NCBI GenBank assembly: GCA_963930655.1
Contig: OZ005610.1
Span: 501,001 to 565,000, forward strand
Length of the DNA: 64,000 bases
Direction of reading: 5' to 3'
Source of the DNA: Myrica gale
Taxonomy: Eukaryota; Streptophyta; Magnoliopsida; Fagales; Myricaceae
The first letter of the stretch is position 1. Each line of letters starts with the position of its first letter. This document shows, piece after piece, positions 10,267 to 23,900 of this stretch. The notes below the pieces were generated by a model. It was not told where the DNA came from, did not search any database, and saw only the letters and a program-made list of their open reading frames with translations. The position numbers and the translations under genes were made by a program.

Positions 10267-13200
10267 ATGAGGAATGTCTTTGCGAGTCTCAACCGCCATC
10301 GCCACCGCCATACCGCATTGCTCTCCAGAGGTAATTTCTCTTAACCTGTACTCGTGTCCTCTGCTATTTTCTTCGAATCCTATATAGCTTCTTCTGGGTC
10401 GGTGAGAAAATATGGAAATAGAAAGGGGGTAATATTTTAGACAATTCAAACGGTAGTATATCTCCATTGTCTGAACGGAAAGAACCTAGAAAAGAAAACT
10501 GGGTTAAGACTCGTGTGTTAGTTGAGATTCATAACTCTATTTCTAAGCAATCAGACAGAGGCATACGAGGGTTGAGCGACGTGATCTTCTTAATGTTGTA
10601 CGGACGGACTTCGTTTCAAATTAGGCTTCTATGTCCTCCACTAGAATCACTGTTTGATCGGAAGTACCAAGTAATTCGATGGAGTCGTTCTGAGACAGGT
10701 AAATTTTGCTTTTCGTTGTCTGAAATGGCCAGAGGCTCAAAAAACTGTTTGATTTTTTTTCCCCTTTTCTTTGGGTATTGGAAGGTCGCTTTGGTTATAA
10801 TGTTGACTGAGACAAGTTTTGAAGCCCATGAAAGTTATTAGGTCATGTCAGTTAAGTACATCCAAAATGGAACTTAAATATAACAAATTCCTCAGAAGTA
10901 TTTGCTATTAGTTGTAGCTAGCCGTCTTTTGATCGTCACTTCCCTCTTCACGTACTAGCTCCTAATGTTGCAATCAATGGCAGAGGCAAAATTTCCCAGA
11001 AGAGGGGGGTTGCAAATGAATTTGAATTCAGAGTTGTTGGGCTACCATAGGAATTTTAGAAAATTTCAGTATCTCATCTGCTAAGGTCAAAACCACGTTC
11101 TTTGTTGCTACTTGGCCTATGAATTCCTTCTCTACTAGTACCACCATCTTTATTTGGGTTCTTCTTGCAGATTTACGGCGTGATGCAGCTGTTGTCGCCA
11201 TCTTTCGGAAATTCATGTCATTGGGTTGCAAAGATACTGAGATTGTTAGAAGACCAGAATGCATTCCACTGTACTTGGTTCATTGGAATTCGTAAGTGCA
11301 TGCTATCTTAAATGTTGTGTTCCTGCAATGATGGATGATCCGTTGGTCTTACTTGAAGTTTTCTGTCATTCCATTATTATTGTGCTTCATCTTAGGATAT
11401 TGTGCAGATTTTCTACAGGCTTCACCAGCGTGCATGGTGAGAGCCCATCAGCAGAGTATGCGAGGTTGAGAAAGGAATCACTAGAGAGCAAATTTGGGAA
11501 TACTCTTGGAAGTTATGGAAAAAGCGTTTCCTTTGTCCCTCGTTTTGGTCCCTTTTTGGCTTTGTATAGAGCTGCAATTATTTCACATCATGTACTGAAG
11601 TTAACCATATGGCAATTCTTTGTTCAAGACATAAAAATACGTGCCATCAAGGTAAGACAAGTTTTTTTGGGCAAATTTTCATTGTTATCTGTTGCCTTCT
11701 GCCTTTGAAGCTTTCATGGATGGAGTTGGAGACCGTGACTAATTTCTTTATTTCTCTCAAGTCAAGTTAGGATGATTGAAGCAGTAATATTGATTTGGTT
11801 GTAAGTTCCTTAATTTAAAGGTTCCTTGGAATTTTTTATGTTAGGAAGGAACTAGCTAAAAAATGCCCATCCATTCTAACAGTTCAACAATGGGGAAGGA
11901 CAGGAACATAATTAAATAAGTGGTTGACTAACAGTAACTGATTATGCCAAAGACCAGCCATGTGCAATAAAGATGTGCCTTCTAGGGAATATCTGCTCTA
12001 TAAAATGCTCGGTCGTCATTCCATAATAAATCGACTCGGAAGGAGCGTAAACAGGAAGTAAAGGATATAAATAATATAGTCTTCTGTTTGCAACGTCAAG
12101 TCTGTATCTACCTGGTTCGAAGCTAAAATTGCATTTGATCTTTGCTTCTGCTGATGGTGGAGTAATAATGCTTAGGTAGTTATATTTGTACAATCGAAAG
12201 GCAATTTGCAACTTCGATAGGATTCCATTCTGTTCTTGCTTCCCGCCCCCTTCCCCTCTCTCTTGAAAGAACAGTTCTTTATCAAAATGATGTGATTTAG
12301 TCTATGATGAAATAGTGCAATAACGTTTGACTGGCACCTGTAATCATCACCAATGCATGAAAAATGGCATCTGCTTGTAGTTAGCTGTTACAGTGGTCAC
12401 TTGTTGTTTGTGGAGAAGGGGAGTGGAGGGGAGGGGAAAGGGGGTTGGGGGGCGGTGTTATTTTAAGCTGCCTGGGGGTCTTTCCAAAAGCTCTACATAT
12501 TGTGGAAAAAAATTTCCTTGTTTGGAACAACGCCAGTTCTTTTGAAAATTGTTTTGACCTCGCTAACTCTTGTTTTTAATTCGTAACCATTGAACCATAG
12601 AACTTTGGTTCCAAATTGGGACTAAGGTTTTCAGTTCTCTCTTTATGCTTAAGACATCTTTTGGGATCATATGAAATGCTGGTTGGCATTGTCAACAATT
12701 GACTCTGATAGTTTTTCTGCAGCCATACTGTTTTTACTCCCCTATTCATGCTAACAAAATATGCACTGTTTTGGTTGATTGGTTCATTTGTTCACTTAAT
12801 TATGCAATTCTCCCTACACACAAGCATCATCAATTTTTCAGTGAAGCAAAATGTAAATGCTGGGAAAAGTAGGCTATTATTTGAGCTGTAGATTGTTTGG
12901 AACACAAGCATGTAACTGACTTGTATTTTATTGCAGTTTCGAGAAACACTAATCCGCTTGGGGCCTTTCTACATCAAGGCAAGTCACCTCTGCAGTCGTG
13001 ATTTTTTTTTTCCTTTTTAACAGTTGTCAGAACTCTTCATGTATTCTGATCTTCTTTCTGTTGTTGAAACCAGGTGCACTAATGTTTTAGAGTTGTGTTT
13101 GTATTGTAGGCTGTACATGTACACGTTGTTTGTTCCCAGTATGTCAGTCTTTTTTTGTAGATATAACTTGTAACTGTTGACCTGAAGATTAATATACATA

Positions 13201-16200
13201 AAATTAATGCCAAGGAGTAGCACTTTGATTTATCGCTGGTTGATGGTGAAGGAAAAGTGAGAGAAGATAGAAGAATGTAATGATGTGGTGTTGAAAGGTT
13301 TTTATAGAGATGAGAGAAGTCCTGTATTTGGCTCTTTGATTTAAAGGGCGAGAAACAAGGATATATTCCAAAATAGCGTGTCATGTATTGGTACTTTTGT
13401 AGCAGATTGTAGTAAAGGTGGCTGGCTGGTAAAGCTTGTTTGGTAAGTCTACTATGGACCTGGCAGAAAATCTACCCTTGAGGTTTTCTGTAGCTTCGCT
13501 TTAAAGTAAATGACTCTGAAGTAGCTGTGCAATCATATTTACATATTTGACCTACTTTTATTTGTTACAGCTTGGGCAGGCACTGAGCACGAGGCCAGAT
13601 ATACTGCCACCTGTATATTGTCAAGAGCTTGCTAAGTTACAGGTTTAGTAGTCTTCTCTCGTATTTTTTCCCCACCAATAAATCATGTGACAAATTCTGT
13701 GACTGCTGACTTTCTGCGCATGTTGAGTCATCTGCTCATTCACACAGTTGGAGCTTTCCTCTTTGTTGTATAGGATCAAATACCACCATTTCCTACTCAT
13801 ATTGCAATGAAATCTATTGAAACCCAACTGGGGGTTCCTGTTTCACAAATATTTGCGGACATCAGCCCAGAGCCTATTGCAGCTGCATCCTTAGGACAGG
13901 TTTATAAAGGTTAGAGAATATCTTTTGAATCTGAAAAATATGTTACCTCTGCTTGGGTTGGATAGATGCAAATCTTCACTTTTCTATGTGGATATGCTGA
14001 GAAGACTTGTATGTTTGGAGAAAAACTTGAGCCAAATGTTGCATTTTGTTGCTTCAAGTCTTGCAGCTCACCTGCATTCTGGAGAGCTAGTAGCTGTTAA
14101 GGTACAGAGGCCAGGAATGTCACTTTCCTTGACCCTTGATGCATTGTTATTCCAAATGATTGGGGGTCAACTGAAGCGCTTTGCTAAGGCCCGCAAAGAC
14201 CTATTGGTAGCTGTGAATGAAATGGTGAGTGTACTATACCTGTACAATTCCTCTACTGTGTAGAGTTCCTTCCTCACTTGTTAGTGACTTCTGTTGCCAG
14301 TACTGATAGCCTTGTGTGTGTAAAGGTATATATGTAGGTGTATATATCTCTATCTGACCAAGTGGCTTGGACACTGGACTAGTCGCGCCCACCCATACTG
14401 TCTTGTCCTAGTAGGATGGGTCTTTTAGTTGCCCTGCACCTTATATGAGTCCTTGTGTCTGCTCTTTTCTGCCCACAATCCAAGAGGGTGTGTTTGCCAA
14501 TGCGACATTGGAGTCATCCCCTTCATTTCCAAACGATTCTTCGTAATCCAGAATGGATTCAAAATTCCCTACATATTCGATTGAATAAGTGACAGTCTTA
14601 GAATCTTTCCTCAACATCCAACTATCGCACTTAGGTATGAGATAACCAACTATCATGAGCATAAGAGCTTCTCTTTGAATCTTGTGGATAAGCATCGATA
14701 TTCCAACTTATATCTTGTTATTTTTTCCCCCTTCTTCTCCATTTCTTTAAAAACTTTATTCTATTACAAATTCATCTTGTTGCTTGACCTCAGTTTTTTT
14801 GTGTGTGTGTATCAGTTTTGTGTAGACTTTATTCTCTAAAAAGTGTTTTTTTTTTCTTCATGAGTTTCAGTCTGTACGCCATCTTCACCATTATTATCTT
14901 ACCAATAATATAGTCAATCTACATGCTTAAGGATGTGTTCAGGTTTCTCTTGAATGAACAGGTCAGGCACATGTTTGATGAGATTGATTATGTCCTAGAG
15001 GGGAGGAATGCTGAACGTTTTGCTTCTCTCTATAGTTGCTGCTCATGTAAGTTTTTCCTCACTTCTAACTAGCTCAACAAATGTACTATTTACGGAGTTG
15101 GTTAACAGTTTGTGTATATGTTGGAATATCTTGACCTTTATTTATGCTTCAAAAATCTATATTGAAGTGCAAATTTACTTTGATGAGTAAGGTTTGAGGA
15201 GATTTTGGTTTTTTAAGGCCATATGCTTGCAAATTTTGTTTCTTGAAATTGTATAGCATCTGATTTCAAAACAGCTTACGTTCTATACTTGTCATAGAAA
15301 TGCTTTCAAGATGAAGGCTAGGCCAGATGACATCTTTTCGTTTGTTATGGCCATTGTTTAGGATGACAGCTCCCTTTGAATGTTTGTGTTTGTGTGTGGA
15401 TGGGCATGTCTGCATATGCCAAGTAGCATTTTACGCTGTTGATTTGCATAAGGTAATTTTCCTTAAGCACAGAATTTTTGTTGATGAAACAGGTGATGAT
15501 GAAGATACCAATAAAAGACCTACAGCTTGGGAAAAAACTAAAACAGCAAACAATATCAAAGTTCCAAAAATATATTGGGACCTTACCCGGAGTGCTGTGC
15601 TTACTATGGAATGGGTTGATGGGATAAAGCTTACAGATGAAATTAGCCTGAAGAAAGCCTGTTTAAACAGACGAGATCTGATTGACCAGGTATTGGTTAG
15701 AAATTGCTCCTTGACTTTGTGCAGTAGCAGTTCATAATGCTCTGTTTTTCTGCCTGTCTAACATGATTTATGCAATCTTTTCAGAAGATAAAGTGCAAGT
15801 ATTTTTTCCTGGATTTTGGGATATTTCACCCTCTATCATTTCTCTTCCTAGGGATTATACTGCTCCTTGAGGCAATTACTGGAGGTGGGATTTTTCCATG
15901 CTGACCCACATCCGGGAAACCTGGTTGCTACTGACTATGGCTCTCTTGCATATTTTGACTTTGGAATGATGGGAGATATTCCTCGACACTATCGAGTGGG
16001 ACTTATCCGAATGGTATGGACTATTTAGATGTCAATTTTCAGAGGGCAAGCCTCTAAATTTCTGCGTATATTCATTTCACATCTTTTGTAAGCATTCTAT
16101 CTGACATTTGTTTAGTGTTGAAGTGTGCGCATGCTTCATTTACAAGTCACTTTAATGGATGTTGGGTGGTTTTTTATTAGTCTTTCTTGTTTCATGCTGT

Positions 16201-18232
16201 CTCCTTTTCTGCCTTCATCCATGCATGATAGTGCTAAACGTTTCTAGAAAAATTCACCTGAGATTCTGTAGCTGTTTATAAGTTTTTGTTTCTTTCAGCT
16301 TGTTCACTTTGTTAATCGCGACTCTCTGGGTTTGGCAAAGGACTTTCTTTCTTTGGGATTTATTCCTGAAGGGGTCAGTATACACTCAGTTTCAGATGCA
16401 CTCCAAGCATCCTTCCGTGATGGGACCAGACAATCTCAAGATTTCCAGGTTTGTGCTTCAGTCTATTTAGTTTTTATCTGAACCTTGTGGCTGGCTTTGT
16501 ATGTAATTAGAATATGGGACTGCCCTAGGCATTATTAGCATATTAAAGGTGTTAGTCTATCCATGTTAAGATATAATAGGGTGTATCCAGATAAGATATA
16601 AATAAAGTTCACTGCGGGAAACTTTTGATATTACCATGCTCAAAGAATTTGATAGGTTGTATGCCTAAAAGTTGCAGTACCTATGTTAATGCGTCTGTTT
16701 TCCAACTACTGGGTCAGGATCACACTTCTAAGTAGGGATCTGTTGGGATTACATCTAGTGATGTTTTAGTTGTGGTGGAGTCCCAACTGGCAATATCTAT
16801 ATTTTACACCTGAAATGTGGGGCTTCATGGCACACTGGGTATTTGAGAATCACTTTTCTTTGCTATGTCTTCCTCTCTTTCTGTTAGAAGCTCTTTGAGT
16901 GTGACTGCATTAATAAAAGCACATGAATTTATTATTTTATTTTTTATTTGGATTTCAGGGAATTATGAACCAGCTATATGATGTCATGTATGAATTTAAC
17001 TTCTCTCTCCCCCCGGATTATGCTTTGGTGATAAGATCTCTGGGATCACTAGAAGGCACAGCAAAGGTTCTGGATCCTGATTTCCAGGTCATCGAGAGTG
17101 CCTATCCTTTTGTCATTGGGAGACTTCTGGCAGACCCAAATCCTGATATGAGAAAAATTTTGAGGGAGTTACTCATCCGTAACAACGGATCCATAAGATG
17201 GAATCGGCTAGAGCGGCTGGTTGGTTGGCTCATCCCTTTTTTCTAATTTGGCATTGCTGTTTTAACAATATTATTAAGGTGTCTCTACCTTGTTTCAGAT
17301 GGCTGCAATATCTGAACAGCCTTCCAAGTCGAGTGGGGAACCCCCTAATGCTGAGGAAAATTCTTCGAGTCCTCTGGGATGGAAATCATTTGACATGCGT
17401 GCTGTTGTTGCTGCCACTGAAGATCTTTTGCAATTCATTTTATCTGAAAAGGGTCTGAGGGTGCGCATTTTCCTTCTTCGGGATATAATTAAAGCAACTG
17501 ATGTTTTGATGCAGGATAAAGTAGTTGAGTGCATCCCAAGTGAGAAGCTTGAAGCGAGAGAGACATCAGAATCTGAGGTGTTTAAATTCATCTCGTTAAT
17601 TCGTTTCACATTTTTCAAATGGCACAAGTACATCTCATCTCAAGTCTTTTGAGATTGTCCTAAGTTAGGTGCATGGTGCAAAATGATTTCGACAGGGCAA
17701 TGTTAATCTCGAATTAGTTCAAAAAGTTTTCCGTTGCCCCTACATCCCTTAAACCTCAAAAGGGAGGTAAGACTAAACTACTAGTGAGAGTTATATTTGC
17801 CATTACAGCTGAAGCTATACTTTTTCCAATTTTATTCATTTATTGAACTCTGGAAATCCTATTTTGTTTTAGTCGTTTGACATAGGTATTTAATTCTGAC
17901 GTCAAATTATCCTTGTGTTCTTGTTTTATGGTGGAAAGTAAACGGATACTGATGCTCTATTTTCCTATTTCTGTATTTTGCAGGAACATTCTAGGCTCGC
18001 AAGGATTTTTGATGGTTTCCAATATTTATGTGAGGCAGTAAAGTTGGCCCCAGAGGTATGGACAGCAATGCTTATGCGCATGGCTGTGAAGCCAGAGGTC
18101 CATAAATTTATTTTTGATGTCATTTCAGCTTTATTCATGCGTTTTAGCCACAAACTTACAGAAACGTCATGGGTCTGTATTTCTAGATTTCTTCACAAGT
18201 TGGTTAAAACCTGCACAGCTCCGATGAATTAA
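10267..18232 (+). CDS. ABC1/ADCK-type atypical kinase (aarF domain), 739 aa, 14 exons
   Basis: Exons: 10267-10330, 11171-11291, 11408-11651, 12937-12978, 13571-13642, 13774-13909, 14067-14224, 14962-15046, 15493-15689, 15852-16013, 16299-16448, 16959-17219, 17299-17577, 17984-18232. Phases agree at every junction. Family signatures are complete: KxGQ at 157-160, the alanine-rich loop AAAS at 217-220 (replacing the usual glycine loop), VAVK with Lys 238, the catalytic HxD...N (His 389, Asp 391, Asn 396) and DFG with Asp 409. ABC1 kinases of plastids and mitochondria act in prenyl-lipid and quinone metabolism; the wording suggests the plastid-type plant subfamily (perhaps near Arabidopsis At2g39190, from memory). 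The first 20 residues are rich in Arg/His and Ser and lack acidic residues, as a transit peptide would. Exon 2 is the least certain: it fits only by phase and splice sites. Intron 4 begins GC rather than GT. Confidence 0.88.
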
Positions 18233-20195
18233 GTCATCAATAATCCTTTTTTAACAAATTGAACTTGGAAATTGATTTCTAATTTTTGTTTCTTTACAAT
18301 GTCGATATCTATGGTACTCCGGGGAGTGTTGCTTTGCTGTTCTAGATTGAAATGAATAAATAGTTCAGAGCACTGGCTTTGGAACAGAGTACCAAAACAT
18401 TTTTGTACAAAGACATAGGATAGCGAATGGTATTGATGACATATAGCTGGCCAGTAGTAGGATTGGAGGGGCAACAAACAAAGTCCTGCTCCACTTAATA
18501 CGATGGGAAACAAAGGAAATTGCAGGAAAAGACAATGCATGATGTATATCTTCAGGGATTCCGGATTCGTCTGATTGCACGATAAGCCAAAGCGTGCACG
18601 CTAGTCTCAGTGTGCTGTGCAATCTGAATCTTTTATATATGCATCATAGTTTTGAGTTTTGGATCGATCTATTTTCACCTGAATCCTCAAAAGTGCTTGG
18701 CTTACGCGGCACCGCATTTTCACTTTAAGGTAAGGGTCCAGGTTCCTCAGTTAGAACCTGAAAAGCTGCATCGTTTTCTCCTTGCAAGGCTTTTCGGCAC
18801 TTCTCTTGGGTATTATTACCGTATTGGGCTTCGCTTGCATTTCTTATTTTCATTATTTTCCTTTTATTTTAAATTACGAAAAGGAAAAGACCTTGATTGA
18901 AAGACAAATCTTTATGAAATTGAAGACTGCTCTAAATGGTTGCCGAATGGCAACAGGTTGTATTCTGTAGCTTTTCCCCATCAGAAGAAGCCAAATGACA
19001 TGTCTTTAACTTATAAATTGCATTTTCCAGAGTGTCGTCGTTTTCACGAAAGTAGGAAGTGAACAAGAAATATGATGCTGCCTATGTAGACATACTAATG
19101 CTAATGGGTACCTGCTTATAGATTCGACAGCTAAGACCCTTGTCTTCATTCACAAATTTTGCATTAAAAAAAAGAGGAATTATATATTTTTCAAATTTTT
19201 AAAAAAAATGTGATGCTTTTTACCTAATTCATTAAAGTGCATTCTTTTATAATGCACCCACTTTTGAGTCTCAAGATACGAACGAGGACAAAATAAGATG
19301 GGGGAAATAGAGAACCTGCTACCTTTTGAAATAATTATTAGCGAACCTAACTGCCATGGACTTACGCAAAAGGTAATGTTTTTTAATAACCTCTAGTATT
19401 CGTAATTGGTGAGCTTATACATTATTTTTTTGGAGCATGTATCATCATCCTCCACCAGTTACGGATTTGAGCCAATCTCAAAATAAACAAAACACAGGAG
19501 AGAGAACCACTCTCCGTAACTACTATCTAGAGAGGTTCGTTTGTAAGCAATTTGTAGGATTCTGATAAAATTGTGAATATTTAAGTGATGTTAAAATTGT
19601 ATTGGCATGGCTGTAGAAGCTGTCAAAATATATTGATATTTGTAAAAAAAAAAAGGTAATAAAATGTTGTATTGATATACAATAGTTTTTGTGATATTTG
19701 TATTGTAAAAAAAAGTGTGATGTAAGTGGTAAACGAACATAACCGGCAGCCTCTTTCTAAAGTTAAAACTAATTATTTTTTCCCTTAAATTCAGTAGAAG
19801 AAAAGAAAGGGATCTTGAACATTTCACCTCATAAGTGCGGAAAAAAAAAGTCAACAGAAAACTTTTGGTAAGATCCTAATCTAGAAAAAAAGTCAAAATA
19901 TTGGTTATACTAAGCTCTTTTTTTTTCTTTTTTAACTATATCTATTAATGCTCGATTTGTATAATAAAATTTTAGTTACTTAAAATTTTATCATCATTAA
20001 AAAACACTTTCTTTTTATTTTTTATTAATTTTCATACGCTTTTTAATTTTTTCAGTCTCTTCACTTTTTCATCTACACAATATTTAAAATTTTAACCTTT
20101 ATTATAATGTTACTTATGAAACACAGCCTCGGAAATAGAAAACAAATGAAAAGAAAAGTCACTAGTCTTTCGCCACGTAACTTATGCATGGGCGC
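18233..20195. other. intergenic, AT-rich, no gene recognised
   Basis: This begins with the 3' flank of the kinase gene and turns strongly AT-rich from 19140, with long A and T runs. Open frames here are short and unconnected. Confidence 0.45.
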
Positions 20196-20201
20196 CACGT
20201 G
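20196..20201. promoter_or_regulatory. G-box/ABRE-like CACGTG upstream of the PP2C gene
   Basis: CACGTG sits in the near-palindrome GCCACGTGTGGC, about 730 bp before the PP2C start codon. Such cores bind bZIP and bHLH factors, including ABA-responsive ones. A second ACGT core lies at 20175. Function is inferred from the motif only. Confidence 0.35.
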
Positions 20202-20929
20202 TGGCATGTAACCTGTTTACTCTCTCTCATTATCTTAAGGTAAGCGGTGGGTGCGGGTTTGCTTTGTTGGCATTTGACTTAAGACTCAGTCCATTAATTG
20301 GCCTTCCCTCCCCCACCCCTCGCCTCGCGTGTGCCCCCACACTCCCATTTTTTCCAGACAAAAACAAACAAAACGACCTCCTGGTTTTCTTTTAGATTAT
20401 GTGTTTATTTTTAATCGGATTTAAAATCAGTTAATTGCTTGATTTCTTTAGTCCAACAAACCAAAAAGCCAACTAGCAGCCACCCGAATCCTCCTCTCTG
20501 CCCCCCGTGTCTTTCTCGTAGTTTTGCCCTTTAACGCCATTTCTTTACTTCTCTTTCATTTCTCTCATTCTCTCTCTTACGGGTTTCATTTCCATTGCCT
20601 CCGGTACTTTCCTCTCTCTCTAGAACTTTCTCTATCCAAATCCGTAAATTCGTGTAGTAATTTCCAATTATTGGTCCTTTGTTCGAATTTGATGACTTGT
20701 GCTTGGATTTCAGCTTATGAGATCCATATAATAATTCAATTTATTTTTGGTTCTTTGTATGCAGGTAAAATTTCTAAACTGGTACCTATCCAAATGATCC
20801 TACTAATTTGGAGATCATTGAGCTTCATTGGCGGGCAAAAATAGGCGCTTCCACCTATTATTTTGAATTTCTGGTTCTTTATATTTCTTGGTTTCCATTT
20901 CAGGGCAATTCGTAAAATCAAGCAATAAC

Positions 20930-23900
20930 ATGGGCTATCTCAATTCGGTGCTGTCATCTTTAAGCCAGGTTCATGCTGATGATGGACCCGTAAGCGGCGG
21001 AGGCCTCAGGTTTGTACTTTTGATTTTGATATTCACAACTTCTTGGTTGGTTTTCTAGATTCTGGCTGTTTTGTGTTGCGATGTTTTGAACGAGATATTC
21101 CTCATTGATCTCTGTGTTTATTTGCTGAGTATATAGTATACCCATTGTGGATTGTGTATTAGGTTGATTAACTCTGGTAGTATATCTAGCGTCTCATGTA
21201 ATACCGTTTTGCTTATCAATTAATTATATTTTACTATATCCGTTTGTTCGTGGGGATTATGGTCCTGCTTATTGCAATCTCAAAACCGTCAGAGTAGGCC
21301 TCTCATGACATGCCGTTCTTTGGCGATCCGGGTTCTTCTTCAAAAGCTGAATTGTGGAATAGATCTCTGTGCAATGGGCGTGAAGGTGGAAAATTTTACT
21401 TGCAAGAAGTTCCAAAGGAAATGATGTGAGGGAAAAAAAATTTCATGAATGATGGTTCATAAGTGTATACTCATTTCTTTTGTTCTGTTTGTAGACTTTG
21501 GCACCCAGCTATGCGCCTGTTCATGATATATGACACTAACATTTTGGAAAAAATAATTTCTTGAATAAGTTTGTTTCTTTAAATCATCAGAAACCTATCA
21601 AGGTCTTTTCTTCTTTCAATCTCTTAATAAGTTTGATCTTTTTCGATTTTTGAAACTAACAGTATCTGAAGCTGATCTCATCACTCTAACTTGAATACCA
21701 TTTTTTTCCAGTGTCATCTTTACTCAATTGCTTTTGCCCTAAGTTAGATAATGTGACTGACATCGCTGATATTTCTGCTACTAAATTACCAATATATTAT
21801 TCTATGATGTTATAAGGTTTTGTGGCATGAAAATAGTCCCCTAGTTTCATCTAAACGGGGAAGAAAGTTTCCTGTCTTTTTTTGGTTCTTTCCTTCACCT
21901 TGTCGAAGTGATATGAATATGTTTCCTGTGGTAATCACAACCTAAGTTTTTAATGTGCTTTAGAGTTTGTTGTTTAATAGAGGAGTAGTTATTCATATTG
22001 ATTTTTTTTTCTTTTAGATTGTAGTTAGTGACATAGACTGGGGCAATGTTTCAACTTTTATTGATTGATATATCAGAAATAGTCCTTGGACCAAATTTGA
22101 TATGAATCTTCTCTCTCTTTCCGTCTCACTCTCACAATAATGGAGTTTTGGCACATACTCTAATCATATTTACATTGCAACAGTCAGAATGAGAAGTTCA
22201 GCTATGGATATGCTAGCTCTCCAGGGAAAAGGTCATCAATGGAAGACTTTTATGACACCAGGATTGATGGTGTTGATGGGGAGATAGTTGGTCTGTTTGG
22301 AGTCTTTGATGGTAGATATCCTTCCTCGCTCTTTCACACACACATGCTCATGCATACATACACGCAAGCAAGAGAAAGTGAAGATTCCAAGAAATTTTTG
22401 GGGTGGAATGTATGGACATTTTTGTAATTGTGTGTGTGTTAGTGTGCATGCACTTCCATTGCACGTTGATTGGCTCTGCTCTCATGCTTACTGTTGAAAA
22501 CTTCATCTATGATTTCGTGTGGAGAAACATGGCTTCTGGTGTCTTGGTTACTTCTAAACACACACAGTAACCTCTAGAAGCATTTACTGGGTATCAATGA
22601 ATTAGCCCGGTATCCACCTAATATGATCAATAGTTCCTATGAGTGGGATATTGCTGGAATCGTTTTTAATATATTTGATATGCCGGTATCTGCTTCATGT
22701 GGTTGTGGAACTCTATTGCCTTTTTATAGTGGTGATGTAGACTTTGAATGGTTCTATCTGCATCTTATCCCGAGGTAGTGGTGACTTTGCTTCAGAATTT
22801 CGACAGCATGATCAGGGATTGGGGCTATTCTGTCCTGATAAGTGACTCGTGTTTGCCTCACCATGGAGGCAATTTTTTAGTGATTCTTCCTTAAGGGAAT
22901 CCACACAGGCTTCATGTGGATTATTCATCCTCCTATTGCTTAACTAGCTCTTATTGCGTAATTAGCTCGAATAGCTTTTCGTATGTTGCCCTGACTTCTG
23001 TTTTAGGTTATCTAAAATATCTCTGTATCATTTTGATTCTTGGATGCGTTTTCTATTTTTGGTAAGTTATTATTTCCTGTAATCGTGTACTGTACTATTT
23101 TCACCTCTAAAAACAATATGCTAGTTGCTGCTTATATTTATGTTCACTCTGGTTTAGCTTTTTTTCTTCGTTTTGGATTGCTAAAGATAGATAACACTCC
23201 AAATCTCTCCTCTTATGATTGTCCAGGTCATGGGGGTGCCCGAGCTGCTGAATATGTTAAGCATAACCTTTTTAGTAATTTAATCAGGCATCCAAAGTTT
23301 ATTTCTGATACAAAATCAGCTATAGGTAAGTGACGTTTTATTTGGACTATTATGAGTTGTTTCTTAATCTTCTCCAATCTGCTGTATTGCTTAGTGTTTT
23401 TATTAACTTGTTCGTTTCTTACATGCAGCTGATGCGTACAACCATACAGACTCTGAGTTACTGAAATCAGAAAATATTCAGAACAGAGATGCTGGATCAA
23501 CTGCGTCCACTGCCATTCTAGTTGGTGATCGGTTGCTTGTTGCAAATGTTGGGGATTCCAGAGCGGTTATTTGTAGGGGCGGTAATGGTAAGGCTATTTA
23601 GTAGTTTTTGGTTTTCTATTTAACTTTGATAGCGTTTGGTATATCCCTTGCACTGAGACTAATTAGGAAGCTTGGATTATTAGATGGACTTTCTTTCCTG
23701 TTTTTGTCACTGTTCTGATGCACTTTCTCTTGCTACTGTTCTGAATATGGTCTTTTTGTTCATTTTTGTAAGAAGCACCTTGAGTTGGGGTCCACTTAAA
23801 GGGTCTCTCTTTCCACCTTGACATTTGCTACCAGAAAGGCTTTCAAGAAGTTCTGTACTCGGTCAAATTTTCTTGAAACGGATGAAATCGCATAGCTATA

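Noticed and set aside
14441-14695. 84-codon minus-strand frame in ABC1K intron 7
   Set aside because: No recognised family, no terminal repeats; at most a decayed insertion, so not annotated.
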